Below are positions 1 through 9,286 of a stretch of DNA of 64,000 bases, piece after piece. The notes under the pieces were generated by a model. It was given only the letters and a program-made list of their open reading frames with translations, did no database searches and was not told the DNA's origin. Source of the DNA: Agrobacterium vitis (GTDB lineage: Bacteria > Pseudomonadota > Alphaproteobacteria > Rhizobiales > Rhizobiaceae). The stretch's first letter is position 1; the number at the start of each line of letters is the position of its first letter. A program made the translations under genes and the position numbers. The stretch spans positions 3,754,209 through 3,818,208 of the forward strand of contig NZ_CP118259.1 of assembly GCF_013337045.2 (NCBI RefSeq), given 5' to 3'.

Positions 1-356
1 GCGAGAATCAGCGCCATGGTCATATCGGCAGTATCTTCGCTCAGCACATTCGGCGTATTGGTCACGGTAATGCCCTTGCGGGCCGCTGCATCGACATCGA
101 TATGGTCGGTGCCGTTGGAAAAGCTGGCAATCAGCTTCAGTTGCGGGCCAGCCGCCTCGATCAATCCGGCATCGATTCGGTCGGTCACGGTCGGCACCAG
201 AACATCACAGGTTTTCACCGCATCCATCAGTGCGTCCCGGCTGCGTGGTGTGTCGTCAATGTTCAACTCTGCCTCGAACAATTCCCGCATGCGGGTTTCC
301 ACTGCGTCCGGCAGTTTGCGTGTGATGTAAACCTTGGTCTTTTTCCGCTGGGTCAT
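1..356 (-). CDS. D-2-hydroxyacid dehydrogenase, N-terminal part (truncated by window edge)
   Basis: The reading frame starts with ATG at 356 and stays open to the left edge, giving about 118 residues. It begins MTQRKKTKVYITRKLP and contains the segments LIASFSNGTDHIDVDAA and GITVTNTPNVLSEDTAD. These are typical of the substrate-binding N-terminal domain of the D-isomer-specific 2-hydroxyacid dehydrogenases (glyoxylate/hydroxypyruvate reductase group). The NAD-binding domain and the catalytic Arg/Glu/His lie outside the window, so the substrate cannot be assigned. The family reduces 2-oxoacids with NAD(P)H in the cytoplasm. It is divergent from the SH3 protein gene at 644. Confidence 0.85.
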   Translation of the reverse strand, partial: MTQRKKTKVYITRKLPDAVETRMRELFEAELNIDDTPRSRDALMDAVKTCDVLVPTVTDRIDAGLIEAAGPQLKLIASFSNGTDHIDVDAAARKGITVTNTPNVLSEDTADMTMALIL

Positions 357-643
357 GAAGACTTTCGATGCTTTGTAAACAGGTCCTTAACCAACACAGG
401 CGATGATTCCGGCCAGTCGTCGCGCGTCGCTGGCGCGGGACGGATGTTTCAAGAGGTTTCGCCAGCTCCGCATTATTATTTTCGAGCCACAGGGTCGAAA
501 GAAATATTGCGCAGTCAGGTTCATTTCTATCAAACCTGTCCGGGAAGACAAATACATCTTCGCCGTCAAGGATCACATACAGGCGACGGAACCGCTGGCG
601 GGGGCTTCGGGTTTCGTTCGATCTATCGACCAACGGAAATGCC

Positions 644-1183
644 ATGCCCAACGGGTTCAAACGCTCCTGTCTCATTCCTTTCATCGCCGCTCTCTGTGTC
701 ATATGGGCAGGCGCCGCCGTCGCGCAAGGTCCAACCAAGGGCATGAGCGGCCTGCCGCTGCCGCGCTTCGTGACGTTGAAATCGGCACGGGTCAATCTGC
801 GCATCGGTCCCAGTACGGATTATGCGACATCCTGGATGTATACCCGTTCAGGTTTGCCGGTGGAAATCATTCAGGAGTATGACAATTGGCGGCGCATTCG
901 CGACGCTGATGGCACTGAGGGCTGGGTGAACCAGACATTGCTGTCCGGCGAACGCAGTGCGCTTGCAGCGCCGTGGATGAAGGGCAAGGGCGACGATATC
1001 TATGTGAACATGCGCCGCGATGGGCAGGCCGGAGCAGGCGTGGTCGCCAAGCTTCAACCCGGCGTGCTGATCAAGCTGCTGGAATGCAATGGCAATTGGT
1101 GCCGCGCCGAAGTGGACGGCACCAAAGGATGGGTCGCCCAGGGGGAAATCTGGGGCGCCTATCCCGGAGAAGCCTTCAAGTAA
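644..1183 (+). CDS. Exported SH3b-domain protein
   Basis: This is a 179-residue protein with a Sec-type signal peptide: a basic start (MPNGFKR), a hydrophobic stretch and a probable cleavage after AVAQ near residue 28. Two bacterial SH3 repeats follow. The first runs from about residue 42 to 100 with the signature SARVNLRIGPSTDYA; the second from about 115 to 170 with DDIYVNMRRDGQAGAGVVA. SH3b domains in exported proteins usually bind peptidoglycan peptides or other envelope targets. No catalytic domain is present, so it may be a wall-binding adaptor. Rhizobia commonly carry this gene beside a 2-hydroxyacid dehydrogenase gene, as here (recollection). The exact role is unknown. Confidence 0.85.
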   Translation: MPNGFKRSCLIPFIAALCVIWAGAAVAQGPTKGMSGLPLPRFVTLKSARVNLRIGPSTDYATSWMYTRSGLPVEIIQEYDNWRRIRDADGTEGWVNQTLLSGERSALAAPWMKGKGDDIYVNMRRDGQAGAGVVAKLQPGVLIKLLECNGNWCRAEVDGTKGWVAQGEIWGAYPGEAFK

Positions 1184-1201
1184 GAGAGGCCTTCAAATAA
1201 G

Positions 1202-1231
1202 GGGAAGCCTCCAAATTACAGAAGGCTTCCC
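1202..1231. terminator. Hairpin between convergent genes
   Basis: A perfect 9-bp inverted repeat (GGGAAGCCT at 1202-1210, AGGCTTCCC at 1223-1231) lies between the convergent SH3 and kinase genes. Neither side carries a strong T-run, so termination by this hairpin is an inference from position. Confidence 0.4.
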
Positions 1232-1244
1232 ATAACCGGGAGTT

Positions 1245-2237
1245 TTAAATAAGCCCTGCTTCGGCGGCTGCCTCTTGCAGCGAGGCCAGCGGTCTCGGTC
1301 CCATCTGCTGGATGACCAGACCGGCTGCAAGGCAACCGAGCTTGCCACATTCTTCCAGAGACCGCCCCTGCGTATAGCCGTAAAGAAAACCGGAGGCGAA
1401 CAGATCGCCAGCACCGGTCGTGTCGACCAGTTCGGCGATGGTGGTGGCAGGCACATGGATGCGCTCGCTGCCGCGGATGATCATCGCTCCCTCTTCGCTC
1501 ATGGTCACGGCGGCCAGTTTGCAATCCTTGGCGATCTGGTCCAGCACTGCGTCGAAATCCTCTGTCTCATAGAGGGCGAGCGCTTCCTGCCGGTTGGCAA
1601 ACACGATATCGACGGTGCCTGAGCGCATCAGGTCGAGGAATTCGGCGCGGTAGCGATGCACGCAGAAACTGTCGGACAAAGTCATCGACATTTCCCGCCC
1701 ATGCTCATGGGCAATACGGGCGCAATCGACGATCGCCTGCTTGGCGCGTGGCGGGTCCCAGAGATAGCCTTCGAAATAGGTGACCTTGGCCTGTTTCACC
1801 ACCTCCGGCTCGACATCTTCAGGACCGAACTCCACGCAGGCGCCGAGATAGGTGTTCATCGAGCGTTCGCCGTCCTCGGTGACGAAAATCATGCAGCGAG
1901 CGGTCGGCGGATGCTGGCCCTTGGCCGTGGTCTGGTAATGAACGCCCTGGGCGCGAATGTCATGGGCGAAAATCGTCCCGAGCTGGTCTTCGGCGACCTT
2001 GCCGAAATAAGCAGCCTTGCCGCCGAAATTAGCAATACCTGCCGCCGTATTGCCCGCACTGCCGCCGGAGGCCTCGATGGCTGGCCCCATCAGGCTGTAA
2101 AGCCGTGTGGCGCGTTCCGCATCGATCAGGTTCATGGCGCCCTTGACGATGCCGTTTTCTTCCAGGAATTGATCCTCACAGCGGGAGATGATGTCAACGA
2201 TAGCGTTACCGATGGTGAGCACGTCGAATTGCGTCAT
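1245..2237 (-). CDS. PfkB-family carbohydrate/nucleoside kinase, probable adenosine kinase
   Basis: A 330-residue PfkB/ribokinase-family kinase. The N terminus MTQFDVLTIGNAIVDII and the segment ASGGSAGNTAAGIANFGG match the first family signature. The C-terminal signature VDTTGAGDLFASGFLYG carries the anion hole and the catalytic Asp (GAGD). In rhizobia the closest relatives are annotated adenosine kinases, which phosphorylate adenosine to AMP in purine salvage; this specificity is inferred, not seen. ATG 2237 gives the canonical family N terminus. An in-frame ATG at 2249, preceded by GGACGG, is an alternative start. The gene converges on the SH3 gene and lies about 110 bp downstream of the GGDEF-EAL gene on the same strand. 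Confidence 0.85.
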   Translation of the reverse strand: MTQFDVLTIGNAIVDIISRCEDQFLEENGIVKGAMNLIDAERATRLYSLMGPAIEASGGSAGNTAAGIANFGGKAAYFGKVAEDQLGTIFAHDIRAQGVHYQTTAKGQHPPTARCMIFVTEDGERSMNTYLGACVEFGPEDVEPEVVKQAKVTYFEGYLWDPPRAKQAIVDCARIAHEHGREMSMTLSDSFCVHRYRAEFLDLMRSGTVDIVFANRQEALALYETEDFDAVLDQIAKDCKLAAVTMSEEGAMIIRGSERIHVPATTIAELVDTTGAGDLFASGFLYGYTQGRSLEECGKLGCLAAGLVIQQMGPRPLASLQEAAAEAGLI

Positions 2238-2346
2238 GGGAGGCTGCATCCGTCCATTGATATTACGATAAGCTCTTAGCGAATTTTGGCGTTCAGGAAA
2301 GACAAAATCGCAGCACTTAATGGGTTCTCCGGTTGTTGGCGTATTT

Positions 2347-3909
2347 TTAGCGCGCCACAGTTGCTGCATCTGGTTTTATTGTGGCATCCTTCGTCGTTAA
2401 CGACAGCGCTTCTTCTGCCGGTAACGCCTTGCTGAATAAGAAGCCCTGACCGAAATCGCAGCCAATGCTTTTCAGAAAGGCCAGCTGATTTTCGTCCTCG
2501 ATGCCCTCGGCAGTGGTGGCAATGCCAAGGCCCTGCCCAAGGCCAAGAATGGCGCGCATGATGTCTTCCTGTTTTTTATCGACGTCGTAGCTCATGACGA
2601 AACTCCGGTCGATCTTGATCTTGTCGAAGGTGAATTTCGACAATTGCGACAGGCTGGAATAGCCGGTGCCAAAATCGTCCAAGGCAATGCGGATGCCGCT
2701 CTGTCGGAGGTCGGCCAGGATCTGGGATGCCAGTTCGATATCATGCACCAGCGCTGTCTCGGTGATCTCGATTTCCAGCCGGCTGGGCGGAAATCCTGTC
2801 TCCATCAGGATCGACATGATCCGCAGGCTCAACTGCCGGTCAATGAATTGCGTTGGCGAGATGTTGAAGGCCAGCCGCACCGTGTCGGGCCATTGCAGCG
2901 CGTCAAGACAGGCCTGGCGAAACAGACTATCCGACAGCTCAACGATCAGCCCGGCGGTTTCCGCCAATTCGATGAAGTCGCTGGGGGGGACATAGTGGTT
3001 GGGGCCGGTCTTCCACCGCGCCAAAGCCTCGAATCCACGCAATTCACCGGACTTGAGGTCAATCAATGGCTGGTAGTAGGGAACAATCAGATTGTCGCGG
3101 ATCGCACGCTTCAGCGCCATTTCGGTTTCGGCCCGCCGCATGACCCGGTCTTCCATGATCCGCTCGAAGCCATAGACGCTGTTCTGCCCGGCTTTCTTGG
3201 CGACATACATCGCCACATCGGCACAGTGCGTGGCATCCTTGAAATCGTCGCTGTCTTCCGGAAACAGCGCAAAACCGACACTGGCGCCGATTTCGCTGGT
3301 CATGCCGCCAATATCGTAAGCATTGCACAGAAGCCTGACAATATGCTGGCCGGCATGGCGATAATCCATATTCGCCGAGCGAGGGCTGACCAGCAGGAAT
3401 TCGTCACCGCCCATCCGGTAGACATCGGCATTGGGCAAGGCATGCGTCAAGCGCTGCGCCACTTCGCGCAAAAGCAGGTCGCCGCCCTGGTGGCCTACGA
3501 GGTCGTTGACCTTCTTGAACCCGTCGAGATCTATGGAATAGATCACCCAATGGCGTCCATCCTGCACGGCTTCCATCTCCGCCTGCCGATCGGACAGCGC
3601 CCGGCGATTGGGAAGGCCTGTCAGGGGGTCGTGATGGGCCAGCCAGTCCATATTGTCTTCGGCGGCATTTCTCAACCGGATCTCGGCTTTCAGTTCGCCG
3701 ATCCGTCTGGCCGCGAAGATAAGGCTGAGCAGGCCGGTGATAGCGACGGCATTGAAGAGTTCATCGAGCTGTAAGGCTTCGTTGCGATGCAGGAAGGCGT
3801 CGAGATGTTCATGGAGGTCGAAACGGATGGCAATCGTCCATATCGCAGCCCCGACACTCAGCAAAATAGCAGCGTCTTTTATAGGCTTGTTCTGAAATAT
3901 GGATGCCAT
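2347..3909 (-). CDS. Membrane-bound GGDEF-EAL protein (c-di-GMP turnover)
   Basis: A 520-residue protein starting MASIFQNKPIKD. The N-terminal hydrophobic stretch AAILLSVGAAIWTIAI and a second around GLLSLIFAARR suggest two membrane segments. A GGDEF domain follows with an intact active-site motif (YRMGGDEFLL), then an EAL domain with GFEALARW, EITETA, DDFGTGYSS, KIDRSFV and EGIED all present. Both cyclase and phosphodiesterase activities therefore look possible. The RxxD inhibitory site expected just before GGDEF reads PNAD, so product inhibition is probably lost. No periplasmic sensor domain is visible. An upstream in-frame start at 3972 would add 21 non-conserved residues; 3909 gives a better membrane N terminus. 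Confidence 0.9.
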   Translation of the reverse strand: MASIFQNKPIKDAAILLSVGAAIWTIAIRFDLHEHLDAFLHRNEALQLDELFNAVAITGLLSLIFAARRIGELKAEIRLRNAAEDNMDWLAHHDPLTGLPNRRALSDRQAEMEAVQDGRHWVIYSIDLDGFKKVNDLVGHQGGDLLLREVAQRLTHALPNADVYRMGGDEFLLVSPRSANMDYRHAGQHIVRLLCNAYDIGGMTSEIGASVGFALFPEDSDDFKDATHCADVAMYVAKKAGQNSVYGFERIMEDRVMRRAETEMALKRAIRDNLIVPYYQPLIDLKSGELRGFEALARWKTGPNHYVPPSDFIELAETAGLIVELSDSLFRQACLDALQWPDTVRLAFNISPTQFIDRQLSLRIMSILMETGFPPSRLEIEITETALVHDIELASQILADLRQSGIRIALDDFGTGYSSLSQLSKFTFDKIKIDRSFVMSYDVDKKQEDIMRAILGLGQGLGIATTAEGIEDENQLAFLKSIGCDFGQGFLFSKALPAEEALSLTTKDATIKPDAATVAR

Positions 3910-4152
3910 CTTCACGCTGTCGATCTCCCCAGCCACGGTCAACCCCGTTTGCCAGCCATGACGAAAGCACATTCACTGTGAAATAGGAGTTAAAAATATT
4001 CCTTAAATAGAAAATACGCGGATGTGATGGGTATAGGCCCGATGCTCGATCTGGTCACCACCCGGACTATGCTCATTCCAGAGCGTGGTTATTGCATCCC
4101 GGATGGCTATCCAGTGTAGAAAGACCAGTCCCGATTAAACGGCGATCTTCAG

Positions 4153-6561
4153 CTAGTGCATGTGTTCGGTGGCCTGCGTGTCGTTCATTGGCACCCATTG
4201 CAGACCGCCATTGTACCGCCCGGCCATGCGGCCCTGCTCGTCGAGGGAGAAGAGGTTTAGCCAGCCGTTATCGAACAGGGCGCGCACTCCGTCATGGCGT
4301 CCCAGGACCTCGCTGATTGCCTCAACAGGCGCCTCAAGGCAGACCGACAAGCGCAGCGGTTCATGTGCATAATCCTGTCCGTCATGGACCGATTGCCAGG
4401 GAAGACCGGCCCGCAAAAGCCCGCCATTGCCTTCCACCACGCCGATACCGCCGGTGACATTGTGCAGAAGCTTGTTGCCACCGCCGAAAGCCTCGGGCGC
4501 TACGGTCGAGCCGTAATATTGCAGGCTGATCCAGCTCGCAACGATGACCGGGGCGGTCAGGATCAGTTCGAGCGTGCTGAATCCGTTATCCTGCGTCCAA
4601 TCATAATCATGCAGGAAGGCCCGCCCTTCGAGATTTTTAGCAGCAGTACGCGATCTGGGGGCGGCGATAAAGGCCTTGCAGCCAGCCAACGCCCATTCTG
4701 GCCGGATCTCTGCCCAATCTCGGCTGCGTTTCGAGACGGTCGCTTCGTCTAGCGCGCGCGGTAGGCGAAGGGCACGCTCGCCTCTTGCAAGCCTGCCGGC
4801 ATCGGCAAGCCAGGTTCTGGCCTGCGCGATATCGGCCTCATGGGTTTGGGAGGGATGATCATCCGCATAGAGCATCACCCGGTCGGTGGTCGTATCATGA
4901 AGGGCTGCCAGAAACAGTGTATCCTGCGGGATCGCGATACCGGTCTCGATCAGTCCGGCCCGGACATCAGGGTCATTCAGCAAGACCGCCAGCAACCGGG
5001 CATTGACCTCTCCCGAATAGCCGCCGCAGGCACCGCAATGCAGGCCACTGGCATGGGGATTGTTGACGGTATTGGCGCCGTGCCCTGTCAGAAGCACCAG
5101 CCGTGCAAAGCCCGAGGTCAGCGACATGGCGCGCAGCACCGCACCGGCGGCCTTGATCCGGGTCGCTACATCAAGCGCCGGGTCGAGTTGGGGGGCGGGA
5201 TCATTTGGAACTGGAGCGTGGGGGAGGCCGAGGGCATCACTCAGCAATTTGCCGACATAGATCGGCCCTGTGGCCTCGACGAAAGCGAAGGAAGAGACGG
5301 CGGCCAGCTTGAACCGGCCCCAGGCCCGCTTCGCCCGCGCCTTGACCCGCTGCGGCTCGGCATCCTCGGCCCTGTTGGGTCCGCCAGCGCTGGATTTGAG
5401 TGCAGGGTTGAGGAGAACCGGAAGCCGCAATTCCTCGACATCGGAGGCAAAGCGGCGATGCGCCGTGCCCAGACCGAAAAAGCCTGCAAAGCCAAGCGTC
5501 TGGATCTGTGGATCGGTGCTCTCTAGCGCACGGCGAAACACTTCCGAGCGCACATCGATGCAGAAGGCGGCCTGAACCAGAGGCCGGGTTTCGCATTTCT
5601 GCGGGGCAGTTTTTGTCAAAGTCCGAGCCAGTTCCCGCTGTGCCGCCCGTTCGGCTGCGTCCTGAAGGATGGCGTCGATTAACAGATCGGGCGTCGCCAC
5701 GACCGGTGCCGCATGGGCCGCCCGCATATGCGCCCAGGCTTCGCCGATTTGGTCGCCATAGCGCAGAAACAGCGCCTCCTCCCATATCAGCCGGATTGCC
5801 AGAAGGTCCGTAATCGTTTGGTCGGCACCACCGGCCAGTTCCGCTTGCCAGAGCTTGTAGCGTGCATATTGCCCCCAACCGCCCAATGACATCAGCATCT
5901 GATGAAAATAGGTCTCCAGCGCCCCGGCAGGCAGACTGAGACGGATGGATGCACGGGCGATAACCGCCATCGCCGTTTCCGGCGCCTCCGACACATGCCG
6001 TGCAAAACCGCGCAGACCGGCGATTTCCGGCGTCAGGTCATGGGTTGCCACGGCCCGCCAGGCGCTATAGGCGCTTTTGCCACGCGGCGCGGCCCACAGC
6101 GCCTGTCCCTCATCGAAATAGCCCGCCATCCAGGCGCCGAGCCGTTCAGTGATGAGACCCGGCCATTCCACCCCGGAGACCTGCGCCGCCAGATCCGCCA
6201 CTGAGGACAGTGCTTTTGGCCTTGGTGGGTTGAGAGTGGCTGCAGCCTTCAGGGCGGCAAGATCGGTTGGCCGCAGATCGGCAGGCGCGCAGGCCCAGGC
6301 GGCCAGCAGATCCGCATCGGAAATCTCGCCTGCGGCGATCTTCTGCTGGTACCAGTGGCGCGGCATGGTGATGGTGATGCCTGCCACGCGCGCCAGCCGG
6401 GCGCCCGCCTGGGCTAGGGTTTCGCCAGCCTGCCCGAGAAAGGGATTGACGGCGACGCTCGACATCAGCGGCCAGACGGGGGGAATGGCACGCGCGGCAC
6501 GGTCCGCCGCCGTCTCGAAGATCATTGGATCGGCTTGGGTCGGGATATGGCTATGCAACAT
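4153..6561 (-). CDS. dabA: DabA, catalytic subunit of inorganic carbon uptake (UPF0753/DUF2309)
   Basis: An 802-residue DUF2309 protein. In the Halothiobacillus DAB2 system, DabA is a beta-carbonic-anhydrase-like zinc protein that, with DabB, energises one-way conversion of CO2 to bicarbonate at the cytoplasmic membrane. The predicted zinc and active-site residues are all present: Cys334 and Asp336 in [10 protein letters not shown], His494 in [10 protein letters not shown] and Cys509 in GLHCGACGG. The spacing between the last two matches the characterised protein as I recall it. The start at 6561 gives [12 protein letters not shown]; the frame is open further upstream but overlaps dabB with non-conserved residues. 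It lies 19 bp after dabB, so the two form an operon. Confidence 0.92.
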   Translation of the reverse strand: MLHSHIPTQADPMIFETAADRAARAIPPVWPLMSSVAVNPFLGQAGETLAQAGARLARVAGITITMPRHWYQQKIAAGEISDADLLAAWACAPADLRPTDLAALKAAATLNPPRPKALSSVADLAAQVSGVEWPGLITERLGAWMAGYFDEGQALWAAPRGKSAYSAWRAVATHDLTPEIAGLRGFARHVSEAPETAMAVIARASIRLSLPAGALETYFHQMLMSLGGWGQYARYKLWQAELAGGADQTITDLLAIRLIWEEALFLRYGDQIGEAWAHMRAAHAAPVVATPDLLIDAILQDAAERAAQRELARTLTKTAPQKCETRPLVQAAFCIDVRSEVFRRALESTDPQIQTLGFAGFFGLGTAHRRFASDVEELRLPVLLNPALKSSAGGPNRAEDAEPQRVKARAKRAWGRFKLAAVSSFAFVEATGPIYVGKLLSDALGLPHAPVPNDPAPQLDPALDVATRIKAAGAVLRAMSLTSGFARLVLLTGHGANTVNNPHASGLHCGACGGYSGEVNARLLAVLLNDPDVRAGLIETGIAIPQDTLFLAALHDTTTDRVMLYADDHPSQTHEADIAQARTWLADAGRLARGERALRLPRALDEATVSKRSRDWAEIRPEWALAGCKAFIAAPRSRTAAKNLEGRAFLHDYDWTQDNGFSTLELILTAPVIVASWISLQYYGSTVAPEAFGGGNKLLHNVTGGIGVVEGNGGLLRAGLPWQSVHDGQDYAHEPLRLSVCLEAPVEAISEVLGRHDGVRALFDNGWLNLFSLDEQGRMAGRYNGGLQWVPMNDTQATEHMH

Positions 6562-6580
6562 GGTCAAAACTCCGATTTCA

Positions 6581-8152
6581 TCAAGACAGGCTGCGGATCG
6601 ACCAGCCACCGACCAGGCGGTCGAAGATGGCATTGACGTAGAAGCCGTTGGAAAGATGGACGCGCAGGCCCGCCGCTGCCGGATGATAGGCCCAGAGCGG
6701 AAACATGGCCTGCACCACGGCAACCAGACCGAAGCTGACGACGGCCAGCACGATCAGCGCCCATTCCAGCGGTTGCGGTGCAGGCGTGGGGGGCAAGATC
6801 CCTGAGGTCATCAGGGTGGCAGCCATTTGCAGTGCGAAATAGCCGACCGAGGTCGCTATGGCATAAACCGCCGTGCGCCGGGTCAATGCCTTGGGGGCTG
6901 CATCGGCAAAGCCTTGGGCGAGCATGTAGGCGACACCGAAAATCAGGATGGCGCCAAGTGCAATGGCCTGTGGCGATTTATGTGTCAGCCCGAAACACAG
7001 ACCCACGACGCAGTAGATGGCAAGGGCAGACAGAAAGGCTCGCCCGACCGCGCCCGCATCGGGTACGGCCACCGGGCCGGGCCGGGGAAGTGCTGCAACC
7101 CGCTCCACCGCGCCACCAGAGGCCAGAAATGAGTGGGCCTTATAGAGCGAATGCGCCACGATATGCAGCAGGGCCAGCGCAAACAGCCCCAGGCCGCATT
7201 CGAAGATCATGAAGCCCATCTGAGCAACGGTGGACCAGGCCAGCGAGGTTTTGACCGCCGGTTGGGTCAGCATCACCAGACTGCCGAACAAGGCCGTGAA
7301 GCCGCCCAGTATGACCAGCGCTGCCAGCACGCCGGGAGCGAGCAGCATGACATCGGCAAAACGGATCAGCAGAAAGCCACCGGCATTGATCACCCCGGCA
7401 TGCAAAAGCGCTGAGACGGGGGTTGGCGTTTCCATCACTTCGGTCAGCCAGCCATGGGTGGGAAACTGCGCGGATTTAAGCGCGGCTGCCAGCGCCAGCA
7501 GGCCTGCTGCGGCAACAATAAGGGCTCCGCTCTGTCCTGCGTCATATCCGGCACGGGCAGCATTGAGATTTTCACCGATATCGGCGGTTCCATAGGCGAT
7601 TGCCAGCAAAGCGGCCGCACCGGCCAGCGCTGCATCGCCGAGGCGGGCGGTGATGAATTTCTTGCGTGCGGCGCGCTGGGCCGCCACCCGGCCCGGATAA
7701 AACAGCAGCAATTTGTGGAGAAACAGACTGGTGGCGATCCAGGCGAGCACCAGTTGCAGCAGGTTGCCCGCCATGACCAGCATCAGCACCGAGGCGAGGG
7801 TGGCGCAGAGCCAGCCGGTGAACGGCCCCTGCCGGTCTTCGCCGTCCAGATAAGTGGCGGCATAGCGTGTGACCACCCAGCCGATGAATGTCACCAGAAC
7901 CAGCATGGTGGCGCTGACGGCATCCAGCCGAACCGATAGACCCACCGTGGCAAACCCAATCAACGGGCTGTTGCCTGGGCCAATCATGATCAGCGTGATA
8001 ACTGAGGCCAGTGCGACTGCAAGCGCCAACAGCGCGGCTGCTTGGGCCAGTCGAGGACTATGTCTGGGCCGTTGCTGTTGTTGCGTAAAGCTGATGGCGG
8101 CGCTTACAAGCAGGGCAAGGGGCGCCAGCAAGGGTAGGAAATGAATGGACAC
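6581..8152 (-). CDS. dabB: DabB, NuoL/MrpA-type membrane partner of DabA
   Basis: A 523-residue, very hydrophobic protein related to the proton-pumping subunits NuoL, MrpA and NdhF, with a dozen or more membrane segments. Recognisable family segments include [26 protein letters not shown] (shown here only as [11 protein letters not shown] and [16 protein letters not shown]) and [14 protein letters not shown]. In DAB systems it couples the cation gradient to the DabA carbonic-anhydrase-like reaction. I chose GTG 8152 because GAAGGGA lies eight bases before it. GTG 8191 would add 13 residues without a good ribosome site. The gene is divergent from the LysR gene at 8261, leaving about 108 bp for both promoters. 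Confidence 0.9.
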   Translation of the reverse strand: MSIHFLPLLAPLALLVSAAISFTQQQQRPRHSPRLAQAAALLALAVALASVITLIMIGPGNSPLIGFATVGLSVRLDAVSATMLVLVTFIGWVVTRYAATYLDGEDRQGPFTGWLCATLASVLMLVMAGNLLQLVLAWIATSLFLHKLLLFYPGRVAAQRAARKKFITARLGDAALAGAAALLAIAYGTADIGENLNAARAGYDAGQSGALIVAAAGLLALAAALKSAQFPTHGWLTEVMETPTPVSALLHAGVINAGGFLLIRFADVMLLAPGVLAALVILGGFTALFGSLVMLTQPAVKTSLAWSTVAQMGFMIFECGLGLFALALLHIVAHSLYKAHSFLASGGAVERVAALPRPGPVAVPDAGAVGRAFLSALAIYCVVGLCFGLTHKSPQAIALGAILIFGVAYMLAQGFADAAPKALTRRTAVYAIATSVGYFALQMAATLMTSGILPPTPAPQPLEWALIVLAVVSFGLVAVVQAMFPLWAYHPAAAGLRVHLSNGFYVNAIFDRLVGGWSIRSLS

Positions 8153-8235
8153 GGAGGTATTCCCTTCAGGCAGGATCGCTTCGGGAGCCACTACTATCCA
8201 AGACCTGTTCCCAAGAAAAATTCATTGTTTTGTCG

Positions 8236-8262
8236 ATATCGTTCGTTTTAAAAGAACGATAT
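8236..8262. promoter_or_regulatory. Perfect 9-bp palindrome over the LysR start codon
   Basis: ATATCGTTC (8236-8244) and GAACGATAT (8254-8262) form a perfect inverted repeat with a 9-nt AT-rich spacer. The right arm includes the A and T of the lysR start codon. It sits in the divergent dabB/lysR region, which suggests an operator for autoregulation and dabBA control. No binding data exist here. Confidence 0.55.
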
Positions 8263-9172
8263 GAGAGATCTTAATTTCAATCATCTGCGCTATTTCTGGG
8301 CGGTCGCGCATGAAGGCAGCCTGACACGTGCCGCTCAACACATGAACCTGTCGCAATCGGCACTCTCGGTTCAGATCCAGAAACTTGAACATCAGATGGG
8401 GCATGCGCTGTTCGAGCGTGTCGGCAAGAAGCTTGTGCTGACAGAGGCTGGGCAGATCGCGCTCGATTATGCAGATACGGTGTTCAAGGCCGGTGACGAA
8501 TTGATGAGCACGCTCAGTGGCCGCCCCACCTCCAGCCGCCAAGTGCTGCGGGTCGGGGCGCTGACGACGCTGTCGCGCAACTTCCAGCTGGAATTCCTGC
8601 GCCCGCTGGTCGGTCGCTCCGACGTGGAACTGATCGTGCGGTCCGGCAATATGCGCGATCTTCTGGCGCAACTCGAAGCCCATGCCGTCGATGTGGTGCT
8701 GGCAAATAGCGCTGCCCCGCGTGATGCACGCTCACTGCTGCGCAATCATCTGCTGAACGAGCAACCGGTCAGCCTGGTCGGTCGCCCCCGGCTTGGTGGG
8801 CAGAGTTTCACATTCCCCCACGATCTGAGCACCGAGCCATTGCTGCTGCCCAGCCTCGACAGTGATATCCGCGTGGCCTTCGACCGGATTCTCGAAATGG
8901 CTGGCATCAGACCGGTCATTCTTGCCGAGGTGGACGATATGGCGATGCTTCGCCTTTTGGCACGCGAGCGTGAAGGTGTCACACTGGTGCCACCCATTGT
9001 CGTGCGCGACGAACTGGAGACTGGCTTGCTCATTGAGCATTGCCGTATTCCCGAAGTGACGGAGAGCTTTTACGCTATAATTCAGAAGCGGCGGTTTCCA
9101 AACACATTGCTGGCTGAATTGCTAGAGCATCGCACCGAAAAGTGGGAACCGGTTTTCGGTGCGATGCAGTGA
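8261..9172 (+). CDS. LysR-family regulator, NhaR-like, divergent from dabBA
   Basis: A 303-residue LysR-type regulator. The winged-helix domain covers residues 1-65 (NFNHLRYFWAVAHEG, then LTRAAQHMNLSQSALSVQI), followed by an effector domain from about residue 90. The HLRYFW start resembles NhaR, which responds to sodium or alkaline stress in enterics. Since bicarbonate supply and cation homeostasis are linked, control of dabBA is plausible. No ribosome site precedes ATG 8261, which lies in a palindrome, so translation may be leaderless or weak. The last 14 or so residues (EHRTEKWEPVFGAMQ) are encoded by a palindromic repeat (9127-9167) that ends 3 bases before the stop codon. Confidence 0.88.
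   Translation: MRDLNFNHLRYFWAVAHEGSLTRAAQHMNLSQSALSVQIQKLEHQMGHALFERVGKKLVLTEAGQIALDYADTVFKAGDELMSTLSGRPTSSRQVLRVGALTTLSRNFQLEFLRPLVGRSDVELIVRSGNMRDLLAQLEAHAVDVVLANSAAPRDARSLLRNHLLNEQPVSLVGRPRLGGQSFTFPHDLSTEPLLLPSLDSDIRVAFDRILEMAGIRPVILAEVDDMAMLRLLAREREGVTLVPPIVVRDELETGLLIEHCRIPEVTESFYAIIQKRRFPNTLLAELLEHRTEKWEPVFGAMQ
9127..9167. repeat. Palindromic repeat, copy 1, inside the 3' end of the LysR gene
   Basis: GCATCGCACCGAAAA (9127-9141) and TTTTCGGTGCGATGC (9153-9167) are a perfect 15-bp inverted repeat with an 11-nt loop. The core GAACCGGTTTTC recurs in opposite orientation at 56082-56093 and 38537-38548. The hairpin ends just before the LysR stop codon and has no T-run after it. Confidence 0.8.
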
Positions 9173-9249
9173 CTAAAACTGAGAACAACGTGCCGTTTGC
9201 GATTTTCTTCTCAATGCTCTGACGATGCGAGAGCGCCAAGGATCTGGGC

Positions 9250-9277
9250 AAAAGGGGACGGAAACTGATCCCGTCCC
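9250..9277 (-). terminator. Rho-independent terminator of guaA
   Basis: GGGACGG (9255-9261) pairs with CCGTCCC (9271-9277). On the minus strand the stem is followed by CTTTTG, ten bases after the guaA stop region. Position and T-run fit a terminator. Confidence 0.7.
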
Positions 9278-9286
9278 GGATTTACA

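Noticed and set aside
2644..3774. A 376-codon open frame antisense to the GGDEF-EAL gene.
   Set aside because: The minus strand encodes intact GGDEF and EAL motifs over the same bases; the plus frame has no recognisable domain.
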